Below are positions 1-13,889 of a stretch of 64,000 nt of DNA, in pieces. The stretch covers positions 1,688,091 to 1,752,090 of the forward strand of contig JANPYM010000002.1 in NCBI GenBank assembly GCA_025890175.1, read 5' to 3'. The translations under genes were made by a program, and so were the position numbers. The stretch is from Ciborinia camelliae. Lineage: Eukaryota > Ascomycota > Leotiomycetes > Helotiales > Sclerotiniaceae. Each line of letters begins with the position of its first letter. Position 1 is the first letter of the stretch. The notes beneath the pieces were generated by a model that was not told the origin of the DNA, ran no database searches, and saw only the letters and a list, made by a program, of their open reading frames with translations.

Positions 1-294
1 TCCCGGTGAGCTCCAAAGTTTCAGTTTATTTCAGTTACAACTCATCAAGATTCCAATACCTCCTTATATTGTTTGCTATCAACCCTCGACTATCACCATC
101 ACGGCTCTACTCTATCATGTTCACAAAGAACATCATTAGCTTGCCTTTTGTGCGATAGGCTTATGTGTTCAGGTTGCCCGGGTTTTGTACTTCTTTATTT
201 GTTGTTAGAGTTCTATGTTGTTTTATTCCATACAACACCTAGCATACGAATCCCCCGTTCTACCTCTCTACAAATCCTCCAGCACATATCCTCC

Positions 295-912
295 CCCATC
301 CAAGACGTTGTCCAAATCACTCTCACCCTATTCTTAGGCGAGTCACCAAACCGCAACACGTAGCTGTGGGAGCAGAAGTTGAGCTAATTAGAGAGATCTC
401 ACCACATTAACTCCAATGTGTCCTCCAATCCCTTATTTCGTTTTCGTGCACACAGATGGTCCATCTATCCCCGCATTATTCAACAGGATATCTAGTCGAG
501 ATTCTTGCCTGAAAAGTTTCTGTGCTGCGGCGCGTACGCTATCTAGGCCGTTGGGATCGAGATGGAAAAATCTGAGATATGCTGCTTTTGAGGGGTCACT
601 CGAAGTCACTTACTCCATAGCTTCTTCCAAAGCTCTTTTTGATGAACGACTGACCGTATAAATAATAGCACCAATGGGATACAGCGTCTTAATGGGTTTC
701 AATCCAACCCCTTGATTACCACCAGTCACGATAAAAACTTTCCCTTCTTGCTTGCGTGCCGGGCATCTCTCTTCGCAAATTATGGCGCTGGGGGGAAATA
801 TTGAATTTTCATGGAAGCGCCATGACCAACATTTATCGAAATCGAGATTGAAATCGAGAAGTTGTTCTGTCTCCCGTTGAACTGGGAGCATAGTCATGTT
901 AAGACAACACAT
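295..912 (-). pseudogene. Short-chain dehydrogenase/reductase relic (broken)
   Basis: The minus strand encodes an SDR N-terminal half. The dinucleotide-binding motif GKVFIVTGGNQGVGL lies near 690-745. About 80 residues downstream there is an SDR-like stretch ending in LDILLNNAG near 475-500. Both sit in one frame, but that frame is cut by stops at 610-612, 433-435 and 388-390. SDR-like sequence (LAQLLLPQLRVAV) continues to about 345 and then resumes one frame over (DSPKNRVRVIWTTS, near 295-340), which points to a frameshift. The N-terminus before the Rossmann motif is not SDR-like, and the C-terminal half with the YxxxK region is not visible. No intron pair removes the stops cleanly, so I read this as a dead gene. 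Family assignment is solid; coordinates are approximate. Confidence 0.72.
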
Positions 913-1142
913 GCGAGGAAAGACTGTTAAGTATAAGTATCAGCGCACTACTGGACCAACATATTGGTACTCCAATCATAAGCTCACATGTATTGTCCCC
1001 ATCCCCCCGTATATTCCTTGTCGGATGCATTTTTTGGTGCGGCTTGAAATAACTGTCAGCGTTTAATTTGAACATTATCAATTGAAAGAATCTCCATTTT
1101 TCTACACCGATACCATACTCCATTTATCTACTACATCTATGT

Positions 1143-2103
1143 CTAAAGCTTCCTAGCAACAACAAAATAATGCGGCTCGACATCACTCTCCGCCTCGACC
1201 GGCGGCGTATAAACCTCCGTATTTTCACTCACAACTTCAAATCCATTCCTCTCCAAAAGCCACTTCCACCCCTCTCTCCCAAACAGCGTAAAACTAATTC
1301 GATTCCCCATAAACATTCCCTCAATCTCCCTTGCGCACATCCCATCCTCATCCCACCCCTCACCCCCTTCCTTCTTCGGACGAAGATCCTCCGCCGCAAT
1401 CATACATATACAAAGCAAGCCCCCCTTCTTAACCCACGTCTTCCATTTCCCCGCCACCGCCTCGATATCCTCTCGACTCAGAATGAACAAAGATAGGATG
1501 TTGAACACGGCATCGAATCCCTCTTGTGCATCCGCCCAATGCTCGCGGGGCTCAAAGGTCCTCATATCCCCGACGACAAAAGTACCATTGGGAACGGCTT
1601 TCTGGGCTAAAGCTACCATGGTTGACGAAATGTCGATTCCGAAAACCTGGTGCCCGGCTCCTGCAAGTGTGGACGCGACGGGGCGCCCGGTACCGGATCC
1701 GACATCAAGGATGCGTGCGTGTGGGGGCAGGACTACAATGAGAGAGGGATGTTAGGGGCTACCTAGGTAGGCAAGGATATATATTTGATACTGGAGTGAG
1801 AATGGGGAATGAGGAATTGCAATTCCAATTGCATGGGATGGGATGGGATGATGCGGCAGAGGAAGAAGAAGATAGAGAATACGAAACAGCGAGTCGAATT
1901 AGATTAGATGAAAGATACTAGGAGTTCATTGTATGAGAGATACATCAGAACAGAGTCTACTCACGAGGAAGAGTATTAGTGAGGAAAGACACGAGACCGG
2001 GGTCATGCGCAAAGGCGGTTTCATATGTACTGCCAATGGTGGAGTACATATTTTCGAAGTCGGCGGTAGATGTCGTGGAGGGAGATAGAGGATGGGAGGA
2101 CAT
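1143..2103 (-). CDS. Class I SAM-dependent methyltransferase
   Basis: Two exons, complement(1143..1732, 1965..2103), give 242 aa. The 232-bp intron has a GTGAGT donor and a TAG acceptor. Exon 1 supplies a short helical N-terminus (MSSHPLSPSTTSTADFENMY). Exon 2 opens with the SAM-binding motif I, ILDVGSGTGRPV, followed by the acidic end of strand 2 (VFGIDISSTM) and a later GDMRTFEP segment, as in Methyltransf_11/25-type enzymes. FDAVFNILSLFIL matches the motif IV region. The protein ends in an antiparallel-strand tail (EPHYFVVARKL). The substrate cannot be told; small-molecule methylation is likely. It lies beside the SDR relic with no sign of co-regulation. The internal ATG at 1619 would lose motif I, so the two-exon model is preferred. 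Confidence 0.85.
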
Positions 2104-3074
2104 TTCTGTGGCTGCTATGGGAAGGGACGATTTTGATATTTCTGGGCTGTAGGAGAGTGATCTTGAGGTTTGCGAGGGATTTTGAAATCAGAGAAAATGA
2201 TGGATGATGGATGGATTCTTAGATATCTTCAAGTCCGTAGGCTTTAAAGTCTTCCCCAAATATATTGGAAGCTGTATAGAAAGAGACATGTAAATGTCAT
2301 ACACATGACTCAAATTCACTCGTCACTTTGGTATGACTTAAACCAACTTATAGCGAAGCAATGCAATACGATATAACTGGAAGATAATCAATCGCATGCA
2401 AAAATAAATCTTTTTACGTAAGTAGATTTCGTCCATTTCAGCACCCACCCAATGAGACCTCGAATTAGAGTAACCTAGGTGAGATAGGGAACGCATGAGG
2501 AAGGTGTAGATGCATAAGCGAGTCTTATATGTAACATGTGAGTAACCCCACGGTGGCTAGAGAAGGAAAAGAGAACATCTCACATTCACATTCACATTAT
2601 CTCCAACCAGAACTTTCTTTCAGTAGTATGTTAATTCGTATTTGATATTTACCTACACAGACAAGACCTCAAAAAATCAACTCATCTCATAGATATGTGT
2701 GCCTCGAAAAAAACGCCTTTGATACATCCCCAGATCCATTCCAATGGCCATTCCGTCCAGCCTCTCATCTCATCCATCCCTTTTACTCCTACATTTCTCC
2801 CACCGAACCAATTACAAAAGGGCATGTAAATGCCAAAAGAAGAAAATACCAGACGTCGAAGAATAAAAAAGTAGAAGAAAATGGGTCGTTCCAATCATAC
2901 CCAAGCATGACAGTCGTACCAGAAAAATATCCTATGCTCGAAAGAAGAAAGTTACAAGAAATGAAATCTGTCTAGGCCATTTGAACCCACTATCGACAAG
3001 CAGAGACTTATAATTCAGTTGCAGAACCCAAGAACGCCAACCGCCCTGATTTTGCATTGGAAAACTTATCCACT
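2104..3074. other. Intergenic region, no gene seen
   Basis: About 1 kb between the methyltransferase start and the Ase1 stop. Two opposed ORFs of 70-92 codons (2682-2975) overlap each other and show no family features. A short ACATTC triplication occurs near 2581-2600. The right part is probably the Ase1 3' untranslated region. Confidence 0.5.
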
Positions 3075-5515
3075 TTAGAAAGCATCTTCATCGGTCCAGT
3101 TAGCTTCACTTCCAGATACAATACGAGTGCACAACCGATCATTACTAAGGACTTGCCCAGCAGGTCCTTTGTAAATCGGGTAGCCCTTTTGCTTCTTCAT
3201 CATAGTGCTATTGACAGTAGCACTGCCGCGAAATTGTGGAGGTTCCTCATCTGGGGTGTATCGGTTTGCTCGGGCGGCTCGAAGTTTTGCAAAATAATCC
3301 TCATTGGAGTCATCTTCTGGCTCGGTCTCAGACACATCTCCATAAGTTTCCCAATTCTCAGAGCCAGAGGCTGTATTTGCGGAGCTAGATGTGGTAGAAA
3401 TTTGGCGAGTGCTAATAGGCGGTGCAGCTCCATAGGTTAGCGATTGACCGAAGTTTGATCGCATTGATGATCTCGGATCCTGATATGATTGAGGTCTTTC
3501 TTTGATCTTTGGCGGTTCAAATACGTCTTCTGGAGAAATTGGTCGGACACTACCACTTGAAGAAGCAAAACTCCCATTGCGATGATAATATGTTTGGGTG
3601 GGAGGAGCAGGTGGTGGTGGTTCAAATAGTTCACGCATCTTTGGGGGTGGAGCTCTCGATGGTGGTGGGCCCATTTTACCTCGAATTGTGCTAGTTGCCT
3701 GTCTTGATTCGGGTCGGATAGATTCAGTTCGTCGAATGCGCTCTGGAGAATTGGGGAGGTTAAGACTTGACAAAGGTATACGATTTGGGAGCCTGGAAGG
3801 TGATTTCATACCGCTTGCTGCAGAGACTGAAGCTGAAGATTGATGTCTCTTGAGTGTTCCTCCTGTGGTTGGTGTTTTTGCATCAGATCTACTTGGAGGA
3901 GGTCTTGGCACGCTGTTAGAACGACCTAGAGTTCCACTTTTAGCAATGGGTTTTGGAGGGGGCTTCATAGTGTTTGGAGGTTGTCCTGCTGGTGTCTTTG
4001 AACGTGGTCCTGGAACAGGTTTGGGCTCGGAGGCTTCCAGTTCATCGAGGTATCGTTCGCCATGAACCATGAAGGGGCGTCCGTATTCATCCTCCCAATC
4101 TTCCAGAACTTTTCTTAATTTTGCTGCAATCTTTGGTAAGTCCTTAGCAATTCTCTTTCTCATCTTTTCCTCTCTTAAAAGACGTGTTGGATCACGCTTT
4201 TCACCCTTTTGGCCACGCATCATTAGGCGACTGGCGTCTTGTGATGATGCTTGAAGATCATCTCTATCTTTAACAAGTGATCGATGCTCGTCGATGAGAG
4301 CCAAAGTAGGTGCGCGTTGTTCCTTGAGAGCCTCAAGACGTCCAATTTCTTGTTCATGAGCTTCCAAAAGAGCATCGCTATATACATCTGAAAATGCGGG
4401 TGTGAACTCGAGCATTTCTTCCTCAGAAAAGTATAGACCATCCCATAGCTCTTGTAATTTATACCGGGCATCTTCGACAAATAGATGTAGATTTTGTCTC
4501 TTGAGCTCATTTAATCTTGACAATTCATCCTCAAACTCGTTGATTTGTCGTACGCCACATCCACGGTTGCTATTTAAGAATCGTCTCCTCTCGGGTTCCT
4601 CGACGCCCAGCTTTACCCACAAAGCTTCCACTGTGACACGAAGATCTCTCAAGCGCTTCTCTCGTCCTTTCTTTTCGTCAACCAACTTGCTTTGCTTCAT
4701 GCGCAATCTGGAAATATCGTCTTCGTGCAGACCAAGCTGCTCCGGCGCATCTCGATAGTATTTGACAATTGCGCCGTCAGTCTGAGCCTGCGGTGTGCCA
4801 AGTTCGGCCCAAAGTTGAATAATATTTTCCGCAGTAGCCTTCACTGTCGCGACACGGCGGGTATATTCTTCGTAAATACGGGTGAACTCATCATCGAGAT
4901 CGGTTACATAGTTGTTGGAAAGGTCGAACGTGGGAGGAATACTAGCGTTTAGAGACGTGGGTGGGAGTTCGATGTTAATGAAAGATGGCTCTAAATGGGA
5001 TGAATATGATTCAAGAGCTTGGACAAGTTCTACATTATGTTAACACAATCCATTGTCGGTTCCAAGGATACAGGGCTTACTCTTGACTTGTTCAAATCTC
5101 TCCCTGTGTATCTTTGATATATGTAGGTGTTTTTCTTTTAATCCCTGAAGACATTGTATCAAGGGATATGTGATTTTGAGATCATCATCTTCAGGTTCGT
5201 ATTCATGATGGTCCTTATTATCGTCGAGGGAAGCTTCCATCTGCTTAATTGTTGTAATGATTCGGTGTGCTTCTTCTGTCAAATCATTCTTCTCGGTCGC
5301 AACTAATCGTACTTGGTTGTGTAAGGTCTCGGAGAGCGCAGCGAATAGCTAGAAATGTTAGGTGACACTGCCTCTTTTCTCACGGCCAAGTAAACACTAC
5401 ATACCTCCGACTCTCGACTCTCTCGCTCTCGAGATGGAACACCAATCTCATCGAACAAGCCATGAAGTTGATCTATGATCGTCGAGACCTGCGACGATAG
5501 GTAGCTAGTATCCAT
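3075..5515 (-). CDS. ase1: Microtubule bundling protein Ase1/PRC1/MAP65
   Basis: Three exons, complement(3075..5029, 5081..5348, 5405..5515), give 777 aa. Start ATG is at 5513-5515. Introns are 56 and 51 bp with GTATGT and GTAAGC donors. The N-terminal part is coiled coil (LFAALSETLHNQVRLVATEKNDL). It is followed by the conserved MAP65 spectrin-like microtubule-binding region, with LWDGLYFSEEEMLEF and REEKMRKRIAKDLPKI as family signatures. The C-terminal third is a basic Pro/Ser/Thr-rich disordered tail containing SRLPNRIPLSSLNLPNSPER, the type of region phosphorylated by CDK and bound by partners. The family crosslinks antiparallel microtubules in the anaphase midzone and recruits kinesins. 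Family identity is clear from the central domain; the function is inferred from the family. Confidence 0.93.
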
Positions 5516-6541
5516 GGTAAATACAAGGCCAATCTAGATCTTGTGCGAAGGTTAAACGGCGGGGAGCAACGTGAATTAAAGGAGATGGCGGGAAGCCCCT
5601 AATTGAAGAAAGGGGAAGTCAATGTAGAGTAAAATGGAGGATTGTTAATTGTGGACCGTGGAGAAGTCTCGAAGAACTTAGAAGTGGAAGAACCTTGGAA
5701 GTGGAGGAATTGAAAGGTGGAGATTCAGAATTTGGGAAACAATTGAACAATGCTTTCAATGCTCCTCCTCTAATAATTCTTATCGTGACGGCGAAAACAA
5801 ATCAATTTTGATATTCTTTTTTTTTTATAAAATTCTCATCAACGAGTTAAATGTGTGCTTGTGCGTGTACAGGGCACTTTTTTTTATGTGCATTGAATAA
5901 TTGAACGAATGTTTGAGTGATTCGTAGATCTGAACGATAGAGGAGAGGAGAGAAAAGTTATGAAGGTCCACTTAGAATGAAGATCGTGAAATGATTCGCA
6001 TGGGAGGGAGAGAATTGAATTGTTTTGAGGAACCTTATTTAAGTTCAATGTTGTATTTACATGTAAAAGAGGCTGGATCTGAGGCTGGATTGAGGCTGGA
6101 TATCGTTGCTAGAGGGATGGCTCGATATATTGTTTGAATTGGTTTCATAAAAAAAAAACATTGAATTGGGCATATGGAACATTTCATTGGCTAGGATTCA
6201 TGGGATAATATTAGATAAGCAAGGATATTGTTCCTAGTGTGGAGCTAATAACCCCCGCCAAAAAGAGGCCGTGCGCCCGCGTTGCAATTATGGTTCAACC
6301 AACCAACCTTGCTAAGGAAGGTCCCGTCTCTAACTTTTAGAAGAGAAGCTTCACAAGGCTGCAATCCACTACTACCTACCTAGGTATTTATTTGGGTAAC
6401 TACCTACCTAGTTAACTTGAATTGAAGTAACAACTCTTTAAAACAATCAACCCTTCTCAACCAACAAACCATACAATAACATAGTCACACATATCAAATC
6501 CAGCAGAACAGCTGCTTTTGACTGAAGGTTATCCATCAACC
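5516..6541. promoter_or_regulatory. Divergent intergenic region between ase1 and csn5
   Basis: This 1-kb spacer serves both 5' ends. It has T/A homopolymer runs (5817-5828, 5878-5886, 6151-6160) and three GGCTGGA-type near repeats at 6072-6100. A CCTA/TAGG palindromic stretch (ACTACCTACCTAGGTATT) lies near 6371-6389, followed by a second ACTACCTACCTAGTT copy. No ORF with family features was seen. No specific factor site is claimed. Confidence 0.45.
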
Positions 6542-7702
6542 ATGGATACTGCTTTCAAGACTTGGGGTAAGTAATCTCCCACTTTGGAACCCCTCTCCCC
6601 CTTGCCACTGCCCCTCCCCCTCCCCCTCACATTCCCCGCTACATAAGGTCTCAAACTCACCTTATCGATAACAGAGCTTGACAACAATGTCCAACTCGTG
6701 GATCCCAACCGCGACGCCCTCTATGCCTACGACCCCGAAGAACAAAAAGTGATCCAGAATGCCAAACCATGGAAAACCGATCCCCACCATTTCAAAAACG
6801 TGCGAATATCCGCCGTCGCCCTCCTAAAAATGGTGATGCATGCCCGCTCAGGAGGCTCCATCGAAGTCATGGGTTTGATGCAAGGAAAGATTGCAGGCGA
6901 TACTATTATCGTGACAGATGCTTTTCGATTACCTGTCGAGGGAACGGAAACTCGAGTAAATGCCCAGGATGAAGCAAATGAATATATGGTGGAGTATCTA
7001 TCGCTTTGTAGAGATCAGGGCAAGTTGGAGAATGCGGTAGGATGGTACCATAGTCATCCAGGCTATGGATGTTGGTTGAGTGGTATCGATGTTGGGACGC
7101 AAGCTACGCAGCAGACGTTTTCGGACCCCTTCCTTGCTGTGGTCATTGATCCAGATCGCACTATCTCTGCCGGAAAAGTCGAAATCGGAGCATTCAGAAC
7201 TTATCCTGAGAACTACAAGCCTGCGGACGCAGGAGCTGGAGATGGATATCAAACGATTCCGCTTGCAAAGATTGAGGATTTCGGTGCACATAGCAACAGA
7301 TATTACTCGTTGGAAGTCTCACATTTCAAGAGTTCATTGGATACGCATCTTCTGGAGTTATTGTGGAACAAATATTGGGTTCAAACATTGAGTCAAAGTC
7401 CTTTATTTACCAACCGCGAATACAGCAGCAAGCAGATGCTTGACTTGAGCTCCAAGATTCGAGCAGCTAGTTCTGGTATTGCTCGTTCTGGCAGAGCACC
7501 TACTGGATCATCGATTAGTAGAATGATGGATCAACAACTAGTGAAGGTAGTCAAGGATAGCAGCAAAATTTCCGGCGAAGAGATGACGGGGTTAAAGGCT
7601 AGTGAAGTTAAAGCACAGCTGTTTAATGGATTGGGCGAGGTACCAAAGCCTGCAGCTGATCCAGTTGCTCCAGCTGCGCCAGCTGTTACGGCTGCGAAAT
7701 GA
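6542..7702 (+). CDS. csn5: COP9 signalosome catalytic subunit 5 (JAMM deneddylase)
   Basis: Two exons, 6542..6566 and 6675..7702, give 350 aa. The 25-nt first exon (MDTAFKTW) ends before a GTAAGT donor, and the acceptor ACAG precedes AGCTTGAC, giving [15 protein letters not shown], the usual CSN5 N-terminus. The MPN+/JAMM zinc site is intact: Glu in [10 protein letters not shown], then H134-S-H136[11 protein letters not shown]147. In the family this site removes Nedd8/Rub1 from cullins when CSN5 is within the signalosome. In filamentous fungi the complex governs development, light response and secondary metabolism. The C-terminal CSN5 helical region ([18 protein letters not shown]) is present, ending in an Ala/Pro-rich tail. 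Length is normal for fungi. Confidence 0.96.
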
Positions 7703-8007
7703 TGCCTCCGAAAGATCATGCAATATTTGATAAGCTCTTGGGAGCATTGCTTGGCGTATGGGTTTGTGATGGCGTTTGAGGTCTAAAATATAGAGGCCAT
7801 AGTAGTTTAGAGTGGAGAGAAATGAAGTTATGACACACGGTACCGATATGATACATCTTACATTTTCCGTCACAGTCTGTTCGGAAATTACCATAATAAT
7901 GATAGTAGTCATCCTCGATCTGTTCGTCGTCAACCATATATCGGAGAATCCCCGATAAAGTATCATAAATTTACAAACTACGCTTTTTCCAAAACATCCG
8001 AGTCTTC
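7703..8007. other. Convergent 3' spacer between csn5 and MSE1
   Basis: A 305-bp gap between two stop codons facing each other. It should contain both 3' untranslated ends. No gene or repeat is seen. Confidence 0.5.
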
Positions 8008-10568
<2,561 letters not shown>

Positions 10569-12026
10569 ATGGCTACCAACGGCGCATCAGAAGATCTCTA
10601 TGGTAAGTTGTCCCAGTACATCTACAGACGCCAACCTACTAACTTACATAAAACAGACATATTAGGTATAAGCAAAGATGCCACAAAATCCGAGGTCAAA
10701 AAAGCCTACCACAAGGTATGCCCCGCACTTAGCTTTCATGAAATCTCTTATTGACTTTTACAGGCAGCACTACAACATCATCCCGACAAGGTAGCAGAAG
10801 ATCAGCGAGAGGAAGCAGATGAAAAATTCAAGACCGTGAGCCAGGCATACGAAATTCTTTATGATGAGGAGAAGAGAGAGATGTACGATGCTCACGGCAT
10901 GGCTGCATTTGATGGAAGTCGACCTGGTATGGGAGCAGGCGGAGTTGACTTGGATGATATATTGTCACAGATGTTCGGTATGGGTGGAGGTATGGGCGGC
11001 ATGGGAGGTATGCCGCCTGGATTTGGAGGACCGGGAGGACCGGGGGGGCCAAGAAGACCACGAAGGGGGGCGGACGAAGAGCAAGCATACGAAGTTACAC
11101 TCGAGGAGCTCTACAAGGGAAAGACGGTTAAATTTGCGAGCAAGAAGAACGTAATCTGCAGCCATTGCAAAGGCACTGGAGGAAAGGAGAAGGCCAAGCC
11201 AGAAACTTGCAGTAGATGTAAGGGTAACGGTGTCACCCTTGGTCTTAGGAGCGTTGGGCCAGGACTTGTCACCCAAGAAAGAGTCATGTGCGACACATGT
11301 TCAGGAGCCGGTACAATCTTTAAGGAGAAGGACAAGTGCAAGAAGTGCAAAGGCAAACGAACAACCAAAGAGCAAAAGTCATTAGAGCTGTATATACCCA
11401 GGGGTGCAAGAGACGGCGAAAGAATTACCCTGGAGGGTGAGGCTGATCAGGTACCCGATCAGACGCCCGGAGATATCGTCTTCACAATTGATGAAAAGGA
11501 CCACGAGATTTTCCAGCGGGCTGGCAACGATCTTTCTGCGGAGCTCAACATCACATTAGCTGAAGCCCTCACAGGATTCTCAAGAGTTGTTTTGAAACAT
11601 TTAGATGGGCGTGGTATTTTATTAAATCACCCTCAAGGAAAAGTATTGGAGCCCGGACAAATTTTGAAGGTTGAAGGTGAAGGTATGCCCTTGAAGAAAA
11701 GCGATGCCAAAGGTGATTTGTACTTGATTGTAAAAATCGAGTTTCCTCAAAATGGTTGGATAGAAGACACGGCTGCCTTCTCTTCTCTGCAAGAGATCTT
11801 ACCTAAACCTGAGCCACCAATTACGACTGAGGAGGTTGACGAGGTAGAATATGATTCTGATGCCGATATTGATGAAGTAAGTATCCCCAATCTACCTTTG
11901 ACTCGATTTATATGCTGACTTTCAAATCAGTTCGGTGCAAAATCTGGGGCCTCAGGCGCTGGCGGTGAATGGGAAGACGAGGAAGACGAGGACCATGAAG
12001 GAGGTGCTCAATGTGCTACACAATAA
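10569..12026 (+). CDS. xdj1: Type-A Hsp40/DnaJ co-chaperone with CaaX tail
   Basis: Four exons, 10569..10602, 10657..10715, 10764..11876 and 11931..12026, give 433 aa. The J domain starts at EDLYDILGIS, with the HPD Hsp70-contact motif at residues 37-39. A Gly/Met/Pro-rich linker follows. Then come four zinc-binding motifs (CSHCKGTG, CSRCKGNG, CDTCSGAG, CKKCKGK, about residues 163-230) and the C-terminal substrate-binding domains. The last exon adds an acidic tail ending CATQ, a CaaX farnesylation signal like that of yeast Ydj1, so membrane tethering is likely. Long fungal Hsp40s of this type include Mas5/Ydj1 and Xdj1. The HPDKVAEDQREEAD segment and DDILSQMFGM linker look more like filamentous-fungal Xdj1, so the symbol is tentative. 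The family stimulates Hsp70 ATPase in the cytosol. Confidence 0.93.
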
Positions 12027-12164
12027 ACTTTTGAACATAGACTAGTGCCATATGCGTCACGGGATTCAATTTGTCAATGGGTGGCATATTCTGGACTTGG
12101 ATCACTTGGGACATAGAGTGATAAATCGGACTGCGATAGAACTATGGCGAAAGCGAATTCATGA

Positions 12165-12541
12165 ATGGGATGGCGTTCCGGGATTTGTTTCGGCAAACAT
12201 TGTAATAAACTCTCAACACCAGAAAGTCTTGCACTATGCCGAGCTTCAGAAGAAGGAGATGTATCGCGTGTCCAATCCATCTTGGACAATCTTCCGCTCC
12301 AACTCCCTCTCATCCAGCCTGTTGAGGAATATATCGCTCGTGCTCGGTTTAGCTTTGCAATATATGATTTGGAAAACGCTTGCAGTTCTGAAGATCTCGA
12401 TAAAGTTCGTTCAGTATTACATGTATAGTGAGGAGATCTCTCGTTGAACGATCCGACTGTTGAGGACATGTACCCCTCGTTGATTTACGCCGCAGCAAGT
12501 TGAAAGGGAAACGTGCGGCTTTTACTTGATGAGGGCGTATG
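12165..12541 (+). pseudogene. Ankyrin-type protein relic
   Basis: A single frame reads MGWRSGICFGKHCNK, then LALCRASEEGDVSRVQSIL, a helix pair like an ankyrin unit. After stops at 12426-12431 (TAG TGA) the same frame continues with DMYPSLIYAAAS, a stop at 12513-12515, and KGNVRLLLDEGV. The last two segments join into a textbook ankyrin repeat if the stop is ignored. The adjacent stops are not flanked by usable splice sites. I therefore read it as an inactivated short ankyrin gene. The segment between the two ankyrin units is not diagnostic. Confidence 0.55.
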
Positions 12542-13180
12542 CTATTTGTTCAGATACTTACTGAAATGCTACAATTGTGAAGGCTCATTTTAAAGGATTA
12601 CTAACAGCTTGCATCATGCATCATGGGGGTTTTGCTCATGCAAGGTAACCATGTCCAAATCCACCTGAACATTACATTTTGCATTTTTAAGCATTATTGC
12701 GAACGATCTAGGGGTTAAATAATTGAAACGAAAATGCCCCCATGAACAATTTATAAACTAGCCGCGAAGCTCTCATCTACACGTGACCGTTATAAAACCC
12801 TACATGTTAAAAAAAGCAAGGCTGCATTGAACATTCCAACTTCAGAATAATATGAATTACTTTAAGTTGTTCTTCCAATGTAAACAAAGTGAATTAATAG
12901 GATTGCAGATTAGGGGATTTTAGAGGGTTGAACATTGATGAGGAGACGGAGCCATACTGGTACTTTTCAGAATTTCTAGGCATTCAGTCATGTGATCTTA
13001 AAATTCGCTTACTAGCGTCCACATTGAATTTTGGGCTTTCTACCAAAAAAGATTTCGCAAGGAAATCGTATTAACCAACGACAACACTCGACAAACCGAC
13101 GACAAGGTGTGTATTGCTATTATCACGTCTCCTGGAGAGATGCAATTATCTTAATATCTGTTATGCTGACGTTTCTCTAG
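12542..13180. promoter_or_regulatory. eL32 upstream region with 5'-UTR intron
   Basis: The start codon of eL32 follows directly after TTCTCTAG. A GTGTGT donor after ACAAG at 13107 predicts a 74-bp intron (13107-13180) ending one base before the ATG, a common arrangement in fungal ribosomal-protein genes. No ORF is seen further upstream. Confidence 0.5.
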
Positions 13181-13889
13181 ATGGTTTCCGCTAAGAAGCA
13201 CGTTCCTATCGTCAAGAAGCGTATGTTTACTCTCCCCCTCGATCTTCGATATTCGATTTGCATAGCCTAGGAGCAATCGAGAGTTATAGCCGCTGTTGGA
13301 TTCTGCGCATGAGAAGGATTGAATAAGAATTCGATGGATGGTTGATTGACAATTTTGTTATAGGCACCAAGCGTTTCCACAGACATCAGAGCGATACCTA
13401 CAAATGTGTCGACGCAAGCTGGAGAAAGCCTAAGGGTATTGATAACCGTGTCCGAAGACGGTTCAAGGGACAAATGGTTATGCCATCGGTACGTGGAATT
13501 GGAGATATCTGCGGTTAAATTGATACCCGAAAACAATATGAATTGGAATTCGAGGGCGTTCAATCCACAGCAGAAATCAATTGAGCAGCGGCTGATGAGG
13601 ATATAGATTGGTTTCGGATCCAACAAGAAGACCCGCCACATGATGCCATCCGGTCACAAGGCTTTCCTCGTCAACAACACCTCCGACGTTGAACTCCTCC
13701 TTATGCACAACAAGACCTTCGCCGCAGAGTACGTTTTGGCGATTTTGGGAACAAATAAACTTGGACTAACAAATCATTAGGATCTCCCACTCCGTTTCGT
13801 CGAGAAAGAGAGTTGAGATTGTTGCACGCGCTAAGGAACTCGGTGTCAAGGTTACCAACGCAAAGGCAAGAATTACGACTGAAGTTTAA
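13181..13889 (+). CDS. rpl32: 60S ribosomal protein eL32
   Basis: Four coding exons, 13181..13220, 13364..13488, 13607..13728 and 13781..13889, give 131 aa, the normal size. The sequence opens [24 protein letters not shown] and has the family core [19 protein letters not shown] and [20 protein letters not shown], then [12 protein letters not shown]. All three coding introns split phases consistently (C/GC, phase 0, GA/G). The protein is a structural part of the large subunit near the exit side. Intron content is high for a 131-codon gene, as usual for ribosomal proteins. No anomaly is seen. Confidence 0.97.

Noticed and set aside
3057..3440. Plus-strand ORF of 127 codons
   Set aside because: Antisense shadow of the Ase1 C-terminal exon; no motif and different composition.
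12052..12447. 131-codon plus ORF and the 131-codon minus ORF at 12074-12469
   Set aside because: They overlap the ankyrin-like frame in other frames and show no family features.
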